A DNA stretch of 64,000 nt. It comes from Afipia sp049747295 (GTDB lineage: Bacteria; Pseudomonadota; Alphaproteobacteria; Rhizobiales; Xanthobacteraceae). A program made the position numbers and the translations under genes. The stretch spans positions 3,038,001-3,102,000 of the forward strand of contig NZ_JBMHJM010000001.1 of the NCBI RefSeq assembly GCF_049747295.1. The letters are read 5' to 3'. The notes under the pieces were generated by a model. It saw nothing but the letters and a program-made list of their open reading frames with translations. It made no database searches and was not told where the DNA came from. The number at the start of each line of letters is the position of its first letter. Position 1 is the first letter of the stretch. Below, in pieces: positions 27,617 through 35,610 of this stretch.

Positions 27617-28129
27617 ATGACAATGACCGAGGCATCCCGAGAGGTCGGCGTGGTGCTTCGCCGCCGTGCGATCGATAATCCCTGGATCGATCATGTGTGG
27701 TCGCCGGTGACGGTTCTTGAAGAGGTTCCCTCGACTGCGCCGTGGACGATGCTGTCGCAGGATTCTGAGGCGACATTGTACTATGCTGGCTGCGCGACGA
27801 TCGAGTTGTTCCGCGCGGAGACGGCGAACTATCGTGACAATCTTGCCGATGGTGCGCCTCAGATATGGGTTGCGCTTCGCCGTCAGGGCGGCGGACCGGA
27901 GCTTGAGCTCACGAAGGTGACCGCCGATCCGACCGAAGGGGAAGCGATGTTTGAAAGCGGCACCGATGTGATTGGCACGGTCCCGATGCCACCGGATATC
28001 GCGTCCTGGGTCGCAGCCTTTGTCGATAAGTTTCATGTCGAGCACGTCTTCCACAAGCGCACGCGCGATCGGGTAAATGTCGATCGCAAACCTGGCGAAG
28101 ATCTGCCCGGTGGTAAGGATGGCGCATGA
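27617..28129 (+). CDS. DUF3305 protein of the formate dehydrogenase locus
   Basis: A 170-residue protein. RRRAIDNPWIDHVWSPVTVLE and LYYAGCATIELFRAETANYRDNL match the DUF3305 family pattern, and RVNVDRKPGEDLPGG is near the end. GGGAGG precedes the ATG, and the last bases overlap the DUF3306 start. DUF3305 and DUF3306 travel together with formate dehydrogenase genes in many proteobacteria; neither has a known activity. Cytoplasmic by sequence. Confidence 0.85.
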   Translation: MTMTEASREVGVVLRRRAIDNPWIDHVWSPVTVLEEVPSTAPWTMLSQDSEATLYYAGCATIELFRAETANYRDNLADGAPQIWVALRRQGGGPELELTKVTADPTEGEAMFESGTDVIGTVPMPPDIASWVAAFVDKFHVEHVFHKRTRDRVNVDRKPGEDLPGGKDGA

Positions 28130-28839
28130 GTGAAGACGAGCAGGATAACGGCAAGGACTTTCTGTCGCGCTGGTCGCAACGCAAGCGCGAGGCAAAGCTT
28201 CAGGACACGGGCGATGCCGTTGCAAAGCCGCTGGAGGATACGGAAGCTCAAACTGGACTGACGACCGAAGGCGCTGCTGACGAGCCGTTCGACCTATCCA
28301 GTCTGCCGAAGTTGGAAGACATCACGGAGGTCACCGATATCACCGCGTTCCTGCGTAGGGGCGTGCCTGAGAGTTTGCGGAATGCGGCTTTGCGAAAGGC
28401 CTGGGCGTCGGATTCCGCGATCCGCAATTACGTGAACCCTGCGCTCGATTACGCCTATGATTGGAATACGCCGGGTGGTGTGCCCGGCAACAGCGAACTC
28501 GCACCCGGCACTGACATCGCGAAAATGGTGCAGCAGATCATGGGCAGCGATTCGAAGACGGAAGATGCGGATAGGTCAGACGTCTTGTCTCATCGCCGTG
28601 ATGCAGTTGAACCGGCGAGCAGCGAGATCGGTATCGATGCACCGGAAGATGTGCAGCCGGACCTATCCCCTCAGCAGTTGAGACTGTCTGACTTGCCGAC
28701 GGGGCCGACATCCGTATCGAGGCAAGACGAAAATATGAAGCAAGTTCAGGTTGAAAATTCCCGAGTTGAAGAATCCCCTGAGCGCAATGCACCGCAACAA
28801 CAGGTGCGACGACATGGCACTGCTAAACCAAGGATTTAA
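28126..28839 (+). CDS. DUF3306 protein of the formate dehydrogenase locus
   Basis: A 237-residue protein with the family opening DFLSRWSQRKREAKL and the central block LEDITEVTDITAFLRRGVPESLRNAALRKAWASDSAIRNYV. The C-terminal third is low-complexity and polar, so probably disordered. The ATG overlaps the DUF3305 stop. A 67-base gap containing two palindromes separates it from the HTH-TorD gene, so the accessory operon probably ends here. Confidence 0.85.
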   Translation: MSEDEQDNGKDFLSRWSQRKREAKLQDTGDAVAKPLEDTEAQTGLTTEGAADEPFDLSSLPKLEDITEVTDITAFLRRGVPESLRNAALRKAWASDSAIRNYVNPALDYAYDWNTPGGVPGNSELAPGTDIAKMVQQIMGSDSKTEDADRSDVLSHRRDAVEPASSEIGIDAPEDVQPDLSPQQLRLSDLPTGPTSVSRQDENMKQVQVENSRVEESPERNAPQQQVRRHGTAKPRI

Positions 28840-28856
28840 CTCGCAGTTTTTTGAAG

Positions 28857-28901
28857 CATAGGACGAACCTATGAGTTAAGTTTAGAACTATACTAGTTCT
28901 A
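28857..28901. promoter_or_regulatory. Two palindromes at the promoter of the HTH-TorD gene
   Basis: CATAGG-ACGAA-CCTATG at 28857-28873 and TAGAACTA-TAC-TAGTTCTA at 28883-28901 lie directly before the HTH-TorD start. A possible -10 TATACT (28889-28894) sits inside the second palindrome; no good -35 is seen. The layout suits a repressor site, perhaps for the HTH domain of the same gene. Confidence 0.55.
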
Positions 28902-28906
28902 GGAAG

Positions 28907-29734
28907 ATGCCTCGTTTGAAAGGCACGGGCGAGGGGAACTCGGTTCGTACCATGCGAGACGCCGGTTTAGAGCAGGCAATCAAAGCAGCAGGCGGCGTTG
29001 CGTCGCTGGCAAGAGCTGTTGGCATTTCGCAGCCGTCGGTATCATTGTGGTCGCGCATCCCGGCGGAAAGAGTCCTGACCATTGAGGCGCTGACGAGCGT
29101 TCCGCGTTTCATCCTTCGCCCCGATCTCTACGGATCAGCGGGGCCTGGTGTGTCATCCAACATCGATGAAATTGATCAGCTTCGTGCGGCTGAGTACGAT
29201 TTGCTTTCTCTGCTACTCGGCAAAGCGCCCGATGCGACGACATTGGCGCGCGTTGCGACACTCAAAGGCGATGCATCCGATCTCGGCATGGCGCATGTCG
29301 AGCTCGCCGCCGCAGCGACGGAGATGGATGAGCGCGCTGTCAGCAGAGAATTCTTCGATCTGTTTATTGGGTTGGGTCGGGGCGAGGTGCTGCCCTATGC
29401 GTCGTATTACCTGACAGGTTTTCTTCACGAGCGTCCTTTGGCGCGCGTCCGCGAAGACTTCGATCTGCTCGGGATCGAGCGGGCAGGTCCATCACGCGAG
29501 CCTGAAGATCACATCGCGATCCTGCTTGAAGTCATGGCCAATCTCGCGCGCGGCGGGTTCGATGCAGACTTCGCGATGCAGGCGCGGTTTTTCGAGCGGC
29601 ATCTGAAGCCCTGGGCGGCGCGGATGTTCGCCGACCTCGAGATATCCAAATCCGCAAAATTCTATCGTGCGGTCGGCCGCTTAGGCCGCGTGTTTATGGA
29701 GCTGGAATCGGAGGCCTTCACGCTGTCCGAGTAA
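28907..29734 (+). CDS. TorD-family chaperone with an N-terminal helix-turn-helix domain
   Basis: A 275-residue fusion. Residues 20-75 form a Cro/YdaS-type HTH (EQAIKAAGGVASLARAVGISQPSVSLWSR...ERVLTIEALTSVPRFILRPDLY). Residues 87-275 are a TorD/DmsD-like helical chaperone (EYDLLSLLLGKAPD; FFDLFIGLGRGEVLPYASYYLTGFLHERPLARVREDFDLLGI; EDHIAILLEVMANLA). TorD proteins bind Tat signal peptides of molybdoenzymes and help cofactor insertion, so FdhA is the expected client. The HTH suggests that the chaperone also binds DNA. The start is uncertain: ATG 28907 has almost no spacing to a ribosome site, and ATG 28952 would keep both domains. Confidence 0.85.
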   Translation: MPRLKGTGEGNSVRTMRDAGLEQAIKAAGGVASLARAVGISQPSVSLWSRIPAERVLTIEALTSVPRFILRPDLYGSAGPGVSSNIDEIDQLRAAEYDLLSLLLGKAPDATTLARVATLKGDASDLGMAHVELAAAATEMDERAVSREFFDLFIGLGRGEVLPYASYYLTGFLHERPLARVREDFDLLGIERAGPSREPEDHIAILLEVMANLARGGFDADFAMQARFFERHLKPWAARMFADLEISKSAKFYRAVGRLGRVFMELESEAFTLSE

Positions 29735-29774
29735 CGCGGAAGGCCAAACGGAAACTGACTGGAAGGAGATCGCA

Positions 29775-30011
29775 ATGAGCAAGCCCTCCAAGATCCAAAC
29801 GCTCAAGGGCGAGAGCAAGAGCCCGAAGGTTAAGGGCCTCGATCGCCGTCGTTTCTTCATGATGGGCGGATCGGCTGTCGCAGCCGCTGCGATCGTCCCG
29901 ATGACCGGCACCGAGGCAGAGGCGGACAGCGAGTCGCAAGCCGACCGCGTCAAGGCCCGCTACAGGCTGACCGATCACGTCAAAAACTTCTATCGCGTCA
30001 ACCGCTATTGA
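29775..30011 (+). CDS. Small Tat-signal protein of the formate dehydrogenase region
   Basis: A 78-residue protein with a polar N-terminus and a twin-arginine motif (DRRRFFMMGGSAVAAAAIVP, residues 23-42), followed by about 35 mature residues ending YRLTDHVKNFYRVNRY. It matches the known class of formate-dehydrogenase-region Tat targets. It may be a small extra subunit or assembly factor carried across with FdhA. GGAAGGAG precedes the ATG, and it lies 13 bases before fdhA. Confidence 0.9.
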   Translation: MSKPSKIQTLKGESKSPKVKGLDRRRFFMMGGSAVAAAAIVPMTGTEAEADSESQADRVKARYRLTDHVKNFYRVNRY

Positions 30012-30024
30012 TGGAAACACGCAC

Positions 30025-32991
30025 ATGTTGATGAAGCGAAGAGAAGGATCAGCAGGCCGCCCGCGATTGCAAGGCATGGCCGCTGGATTGGCTTCAGGCG
30101 TTCTCGACCGCCGCACATTCCTGCGCCGCTCCGGTCTGGTTGCCGGTGCCGGAGCCGCGATCGGACTGGCGCCGCTCGGATCGGTGCGCAAGGCGCAAGC
30201 CGGCCCGATGGTCGTCGGTGCACCGACTGAAGTCAGAAAGAACATCTGCACGCATTGCTCCGTGGGCTGCACGGTGATTGCCGAGATTCAGAACGGTGTC
30301 TGGGTCGGCCAGGAGCCGGCTTGGGATAGCCCGCTCAATCGCGGTTCACATTGCGCCAAGGGCGCCTCGGTGCGCGAACTGGTGCACGGCGACCGCCGGC
30401 TAAAATATCCGATGAAACTGGTCAACGGCGAGTGGCAGAAGATCGCATGGGATCAGGCGATCAATGAGATCGGCGACAAGATGCTCGAGATCCGCGGCAA
30501 GTCCGGCGCGGACTCCGTGTACCTCCTCGGTTCGGCGAAGTTCTCCAACGAAGGTGGATATCTCTTCCGCAAGTTTGCCGCTTTCTGGGGAACGAATTCG
30601 ATCGACCACCAAGCGCGTATCTGTCACTCGACGACGGTCGCGGGCGTAGCCAATACATGGGGCTACGGCGCCATGACCAATTCCTACAACGACATTCGGA
30701 ATTCGAAGACGATCGTCTTTATGGGATCGAACGCAGCCGAGGCGCACCCGGTATCGCTGCAGCACATTCTGACGGGCAAGGAAATCAACCGGGCCAACGT
30801 CTTCGTTCTGGATCCGCGCTTCACGCGAACCGCTGCCCACGCGACCGAATATGTTCGTTTCCGTGGCGGCACCGATATCGCGGTGATCTGGGGCCTGTTG
30901 CACCACATCTTCAACAATGGCTGGGAAGATAAGGAGTTCATTGCCCAGCGTGTTTACGGCATGGATCAGATTCGTGCCGAGGTCGCGAAGTGGACGCCCG
31001 AGGAGGTAGAGCGGGTCACCGGCATCCCGGGCGAACAGATGAAGAAAATTGCCGAGACCTTCGCGAAGGTGAAGCCCGCCTGCTTTATCTGGTGCATGGG
31101 TGGAACGCAGCACACCGTCGGCACCGCGAACGTGCGCGCTTATTGCACATTGCTGCTCGCAACCGGCAATGTCGGCTCCTTCGGGACGGGCGCCAACATC
31201 TTCCGCGGCCACTGCAACGTGCAAGGGGCGACCGACATCGGTCTCGATATCACATCGCTGCCGCTCTACTACGGTCTGGTCGAGGGGGCGTGGAAGCACT
31301 GGGCCCGCGTCTGGGAAGTTGACTACGATTACTTCCAGTCGCGGTTCGATGAAGTTCCGGCAAAAGCCGGCCGTCCGGCTCGCACGCGCAAGCAAAACAT
31401 GGAATTACCGGGCATTCCGTGGACTCGCTGGTTCGATGCGACGCTTGCGAATCCTGACGAAGTCGATCAGCGGGACGTCGTGAAGGGCGTGGTCATTATG
31501 GGCCACGGCGGCAATACCATTCCGCGCATGACGGAGATGGTGAAAGGCATCGAGAAGCTCGAGCTCCTGGTGGTGGCCGATCCGCATCCGACGACGTTTG
31601 CTGCGATCTCGAACCGCAAGAACGGCACTTACCTTTTGCCGGCCTGTACTCAGTTCGAGACATCGGGCTCACGAACCGCCTCGAACCGCTCGCTGCAATG
31701 GGGCGAGATGATCGTGAAGCCGATCTTCGAATCGAAGGACGACTACGAGATCATCTACCTGCTTTCAAAGAAGCTCGGATTTGCCGAGCCGATGTTCAAG
31801 AACATCCAGGTGGACAACAATCGCCCATCGCCCGAAGACCTGCTGCGGGAAATCAACCGAGGTGGCTTCTCGACCGGCTATTCCGGTCAATCTCCGGAGC
31901 GGCTGAAGGCGCACATGAACAATCAGGGCAAGTTCGATCTGGTGACGCTGCGTGCAAAGGCCGACGAGCCGGAGGTCGGCGGCGATTATTACGGCCTGCC
32001 GTGGCCGTGCTGGGGCACACCGCAGATCAAACATCCAGGGACGCATACGCTCTACAACACCAATCTTCATGTGAAGGACGGTGGCGGAACGTTCCGCGCG
32101 CGCTTTGGTGTCGTGCGTGAAGAGAAGCAGCCCGACGGCTCGGTCAAGAACGTCAACATGCTGGCCGAGGGATCCTACAGCAAAGGCTCCGAACTGACCG
32201 ACGGTTACCCCGAGTTCACCTATGGCGTGCTGAAAAAGCTCGGTTGGGACAAGGATCTCACCGAAGATGAACTCGCCACCATCAACAAGATCGGCGGTAA
32301 CAATCCGGACAGCGTAGGGTGGGCGATCGATCTGTCCGGTGGCATCATCCGCGTGACGCTCGATCACGGCGTGATGGCTTACGGCAACGGCAAGGCCCGC
32401 GCGGTAGCGTGGAATCTTCCGGACCCGGTCCCGGTTCATCGCGAGCCGATCTACTCACCGCGTCCTGAGTTGGTTGCCAAATATCCGACACGGCCGGACG
32501 GACGTCAGTTCCGCATGGCCAATCTCGGATTCTCGATTCAGAAGGCCGCAGTGGACAAGGGGATCGCGAAGCAATTCCCGATCATCCTCACCACGGGTCG
32601 TCTCGTGGAATACGAGGGCGGCGGCGAAGAGACGCGTTCGAACCGTTGGTTGGCTGAATTGCAGCAGGACATGTTCGTCGAGGTGAATACGTCCGACGCC
32701 GCCGACCGCGGCATCAGGGATGGCGGTTGGGTGTGGGTCACCGGTGCGGAGAACGGCTCAAAGGCCCGCATGAAAGCCCTCGTCACCGATCGTGTGGGCA
32801 AGGGCGTCGCGTATATGCCCTTCCACTTCAGCGGCTGGTTCCAGGGTGTCGATCAGCGCGGCAACTATCCGAAGGGATGCGATCCGATCGTGCTCGGCGA
32901 AAGCGCGAACACGATCACGACCTACGGCTACGATCCGGTCACAGGTATGCACGAGGGCAAGGTGTCCCTCTGCCAGATCCAATCGGCGTGA
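30025..32991 (+). CDS. fdhA: Formate dehydrogenase, Mo/W catalytic (alpha) subunit
   Basis: A 988-residue periplasmic enzyme of the DMSO-reductase family that oxidises formate to CO2. A Tat signal is at residues 28-55 (LDRRTFLRR...). A [4Fe-4S] site uses Cys75, Cys78, Cys82 and Cys110. The Mo/W ligand is Cys200, followed by His201 (ARICHSTTVAG), where E. coli FdnG has selenocysteine; no UGA is used. Molybdopterin-binding blocks include FMGSNAAEAHP and FIWCMGGTQHTVGTAN. Upstream are the small Tat protein and the TorD chaperone; beta and gamma subunits follow. The nearby tupBCA makes tungsten use possible, but sequence alone cannot separate Mo from W. Confidence 0.96.
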   Translation: MLMKRREGSAGRPRLQGMAAGLASGVLDRRTFLRRSGLVAGAGAAIGLAPLGSVRKAQAGPMVVGAPTEVRKNICTHCSVGCTVIAEIQNGVWVGQEPAWDSPLNRGSHCAKGASVRELVHGDRRLKYPMKLVNGEWQKIAWDQAINEIGDKMLEIRGKSGADSVYLLGSAKFSNEGGYLFRKFAAFWGTNSIDHQARICHSTTVAGVANTWGYGAMTNSYNDIRNSKTIVFMGSNAAEAHPVSLQHILTGKEINRANVFVLDPRFTRTAAHATEYVRFRGGTDIAVIWGLLHHIFNNGWEDKEFIAQRVYGMDQIRAEVAKWTPEEVERVTGIPGEQMKKIAETFAKVKPACFIWCMGGTQHTVGTANVRAYCTLLLATGNVGSFGTGANIFRGHCNVQGATDIGLDITSLPLYYGLVEGAWKHWARVWEVDYDYFQSRFDEVPAKAGRPARTRKQNMELPGIPWTRWFDATLANPDEVDQRDVVKGVVIMGHGGNTIPRMTEMVKGIEKLELLVVADPHPTTFAAISNRKNGTYLLPACTQFETSGSRTASNRSLQWGEMIVKPIFESKDDYEIIYLLSKKLGFAEPMFKNIQVDNNRPSPEDLLREINRGGFSTGYSGQSPERLKAHMNNQGKFDLVTLRAKADEPEVGGDYYGLPWPCWGTPQIKHPGTHTLYNTNLHVKDGGGTFRARFGVVREEKQPDGSVKNVNMLAEGSYSKGSELTDGYPEFTYGVLKKLGWDKDLTEDELATINKIGGNNPDSVGWAIDLSGGIIRVTLDHGVMAYGNGKARAVAWNLPDPVPVHREPIYSPRPELVAKYPTRPDGRQFRMANLGFSIQKAAVDKGIAKQFPIILTTGRLVEYEGGGEETRSNRWLAELQQDMFVEVNTSDAADRGIRDGGWVWVTGAENGSKARMKALVTDRVGKGVAYMPFHFSGWFQGVDQRGNYPKGCDPIVLGESANTITTYGYDPVTGMHEGKVSLCQIQSA

Positions 32992-33005
32992 GAGGAGAAT
33001 AGAAG

Positions 33006-33602
33006 ATGGCTCGCGTCAAATTTCTTTGTGATGCCGACCGTTGCATCGAGTGCAATGCCTGTGTGACGGCCTGCAAGAATGAGCATGAGGTGCCTTGGGG
33101 CATCAATCGACGGCGCGTCGTCACGATCAACGACGGCAAACCCGGCGAACGCTCGGTCTCAATGGCTTGCATGCACTGCACAGATGCGCCTTGTGCGGCA
33201 GTCTGCCCGGTGTCGTGTTTCTACACCACGGCAGACGGCGTCGTCCTGCACTCGAAGGATCTGTGCATCGGTTGCGGATATTGCTTCTATGCGTGCCCGT
33301 TCGGTGCACCACAGTATCCAAAGATCGGAAACTTCGGCTCCCGCGGCAAGATGGACAAGTGCACCTATTGCGCCGGCGGTCCGGAGCCGGATTTCTCGCC
33401 AGCGGAATATGCGAAATACGGCGCCAATCGTCTTGCGGAAGGCAAGCTGCCGCTTTGCGCTGAAATGTGCTCGACCAAATCGCTCCTTGCCGGTGACGGC
33501 GCCATTATCGCGGAAATCTACAAGGAGCGTGTGATGAAGCGTGGCTACGGTTCGGGCATGTGGGGCTGGAAGACAGCCTATAGCGACTCACCGACGGGCT
33601 AG
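33006..33602 (+). CDS. fdhB: Formate dehydrogenase, iron-sulfur (beta) subunit, Fdh3B type
   Basis: A 198-residue electron-transfer subunit with four [4Fe-4S] sets. The first is C13-x2-C16-x2-C19-x3-C23; later ones are in MACMHCTDAPCAAVCP, LCIGCGYCFYACP and MDKCTYCAGG...LPLCAEMC. It passes electrons from FdhA to the cytochrome b subunit. It has no signal of its own and should be exported with FdhA by the Tat system. It lacks a C-terminal membrane helix, so it is the short Wolinella-like form. Fourteen bases after fdhA, with GAGGAGAA before the ATG. Confidence 0.95.
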   Translation: MARVKFLCDADRCIECNACVTACKNEHEVPWGINRRRVVTINDGKPGERSVSMACMHCTDAPCAAVCPVSCFYTTADGVVLHSKDLCIGCGYCFYACPFGAPQYPKIGNFGSRGKMDKCTYCAGGPEPDFSPAEYAKYGANRLAEGKLPLCAEMCSTKSLLAGDGAIIAEIYKERVMKRGYGSGMWGWKTAYSDSPTG

Positions 33603-33681
33603 AGAAAGCGCCAAACCGTTCAGCGCCATCGACAGCATCGTGCTTGGGTTTATTTTGAATGGAAACGGGAAGGTTGTGCCG

Positions 33682-34698
33682 ATGTCGATCTCGCTCTCAA
33701 CCCTCAAGACCGTATGCGCCGCCATTGCGCTGCTGTTCGTGCTTGCGCAGCCGGCTACCGCGCAGCAGTCCTTCAAGCCGACCGCCGACGCTGTTCACGA
33801 AGACCAGCTTCTCCAGGCGATCAGGGACGGCGACAAAACTAAAATCACTGGCCGGATCACGATCCCCGACCCGATGGCGTCCAGCCTGATCCAGCCGCTT
33901 GGTCGCGATTGGCGTGACTTTCAGCGCTCCAAACTTCCGATTCTCGGCGGCGTCGCCATCCTCGGCATGCTGGCGATTTTGGCGATCTTCCTGGCGATAC
34001 GCGGGCGTATTCGCATCGAGCACGGCTTTTCCGGTATCAAGATTCTGCGCTTTGCGAGCTTCGAGCGCTTCGTCCATTGGATGACGGCGACGTGTTTTGT
34101 CATTCTGGCGCTGTCGGGCCTGAACATCAGCTTTGGGCGCGTGTTGATCTTGCCGCTGTTTGGCGCTGACGCGTTCGCCACGCTGACCGCATGGGGCAAG
34201 ATCGCACACAACTATCTCGCGTTCCCATTCATGCTCGGCCTCGTGCTGATGTTCTTCATCTGGATCAAGGACAACATCCCGGGCAGGGTCGATTTCATAT
34301 GGCTTAAGAAGGGCGGCGGCCTACTGAAGAACGGCGAACACCCGCCTGCCAAGCGCTTTAATGCCGGCCAGAAGGGCGTCTTCTGGATGGTTATCGTCGG
34401 CGGTGCGTTGATGTCTGTTTCCGGGTGGTTTTTGCTGTTCCCGTATATCCCCGCAAACGTCACCGTGTTGCAGTTCTGGACAATCATTCACGCCGTGATC
34501 GCCATGCTTTTCATGGCGGGGATTTTGGCCCACATCTACATCGGCACGGTTGGGATGGAGGGCGCGTTCGATGCGATGGGGACGGGCGAAGTCGATCTCA
34601 ACTGGGCCGAGCAGCATCACTCGCTCTGGGTCGAGGAGGAAGAGGAGAAAGGCCACGTGCCCGGTACGGGAAGCCCGCGGGCGATGCCTGCGGAGTAG
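33682..34698 (+). CDS. fdhC: Formate dehydrogenase, cytochrome b (gamma) subunit
   Basis: A 338-residue membrane subunit. A signal peptide (residues 1-27, cut near ATAQQ) precedes a periplasmic segment, a first helix at about 90-112, and then the FdnI-like domain. Candidate heme-b His residues are in FERFVHWMTATCF, KIAHNYLAFPF and IIHAVIAMLFMAGILAHIYIG. It anchors the complex and reduces quinone. The C-terminus is acidic (EEEEEK). The ATG at 33682 follows GGGAAGG; the open frame upstream overlaps fdhB and is not coding. A hairpin follows at 34717-34751. Confidence 0.93.
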   Translation: MSISLSTLKTVCAAIALLFVLAQPATAQQSFKPTADAVHEDQLLQAIRDGDKTKITGRITIPDPMASSLIQPLGRDWRDFQRSKLPILGGVAILGMLAILAIFLAIRGRIRIEHGFSGIKILRFASFERFVHWMTATCFVILALSGLNISFGRVLILPLFGADAFATLTAWGKIAHNYLAFPFMLGLVLMFFIWIKDNIPGRVDFIWLKKGGGLLKNGEHPPAKRFNAGQKGVFWMVIVGGALMSVSGWFLLFPYIPANVTVLQFWTIIHAVIAMLFMAGILAHIYIGTVGMEGAFDAMGTGEVDLNWAEQHHSLWVEEEEEKGHVPGTGSPRAMPAE

Positions 34699-34716
34699 CT
34701 AGGTTCGCACCAACGT

Positions 34717-34751
34717 AAAGGGACTATCAAGCATGGCTGAGTGGTCCCTTT
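34717..34751 (+). terminator. Probable terminator of the formate dehydrogenase operon
   Basis: AAAGGGAC and GTCCCTTT form an 8-bp stem around a 19-nt loop just after fdhC. The T-tract is only the three bases at the stem end, so termination may be weak. Confidence 0.4.
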
Positions 34752-34814
34752 GAGCGTCGGAGTTCAACACGCGGATAAATAGGACCGTGCGGGCCCGCAC
34801 AAGGCGATCAGTTC

Positions 34815-35000
34815 TCAGGACTTTCCAACGCGGTTTTCTCCTGACCAGTTAGATCCAACCAGATTGTGGCCAGGATCCCCAACACGAGCTCCGCTTGTTG
34901 AGAAAGCAACGTAGCCGGGCTCTTGAAACTTGTTGAGTAACACCGACACCGCGGCAGCTGACAGAGCCGCGAAAACCAATGCGACAATAAAAGTCTTCAT
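34815..35000 (-). CDS. Small exported or membrane hypothetical protein
   Basis: A 61-residue protein with an N-terminal hydrophobic segment (TFIVALVFAALSAAAVSVLL) and a Gly/Asn-rich tail containing FSTSGARVGDPGHNLVG. AGGA precedes the ATG by five bases. The tail resembles a class of small uncharacterised proteins common in Bradyrhizobium, recalled from memory. Function unknown. Convergent with the fdh operon. Confidence 0.6.
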   Translation of the reverse strand: MKTFIVALVFAALSAAAVSVLLNKFQEPGYVAFSTSGARVGDPGHNLVGSNWSGENRVGKS

Positions 35001-35143
35001 GGCATTCCTCTATCAAAGCACCTTACAGTTCCATTTTATGGGCCTGAGAATTGGGCAAAGCAAGCCGTCTGTTGTCGCGCTTGTGCCGCACATGAGCACG
35101 AAAACGTGCGCTGCAAGAGATATCATGTGAGTAGGACAGTCGC

Positions 35144-35518
35144 TTGAGCAGTCCCGTCTGGCCGGTCGAAATTCGCGTCACGAAAGACAGGCGTTCGCTG
35201 AACATCACGTTCGACGATGCCTCCAGCTTCACCTTGCCGGCGGAGCTGCTTCGCGTGAACAGCCCCTCGGCGGAGGTTCAGGGGCATTCGGACGCGGAAC
35301 GAAAGACCGTCGGCGGCAAGCGCAATGTCGCCATCCTCTCGGTCGATCCGGTCGGGAATTACGCGGTGCGGATTGGCTTCGACGACATGCACAACACCGG
35401 GATCTATTCCTGGGCCTTTTTGCATGACCTTGGAATGAATGCCGCAGTGCACTTTCAAGAGTATCTCGACAATCTGGCCGCCAAGAACCTGGACCGTGAC
35501 AAACCCGGCGTTCGTTGA
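35144..35518 (+). CDS. DUF971 (gamma-butyrobetaine-hydroxylase-like N-terminal) protein
   Basis: A 124-residue protein with the DUF971 pattern: WPVEIRVTKDRRSLNITFDDASSFTLPAELLRVNSPSAEVQGH, then VDPVGNYAVRIGFDDMHNTGIYSWAFLHDLG. In eukaryotes this fold binds zinc in gamma-butyrobetaine hydroxylase; bacterial stand-alone forms often sit near mrp and are suspected of Fe-S work. The start is TTG at 35144 after an AGGA; no in-frame ATG exists upstream before a stop. Confidence 0.88.
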   Translation: MSSPVWPVEIRVTKDRRSLNITFDDASSFTLPAELLRVNSPSAEVQGHSDAERKTVGGKRNVAILSVDPVGNYAVRIGFDDMHNTGIYSWAFLHDLGMNAAVHFQEYLDNLAAKNLDRDKPGVR

Positions 35519-35610
35519 GCCGACAATGTGCGATGCGCCTCGTTGTCCAGGAGGCGCATCCGCCATTGCCCGGCCTCAGGCCTTCCAACGCATTCGCTGG
35601 CGGGTCTGCA

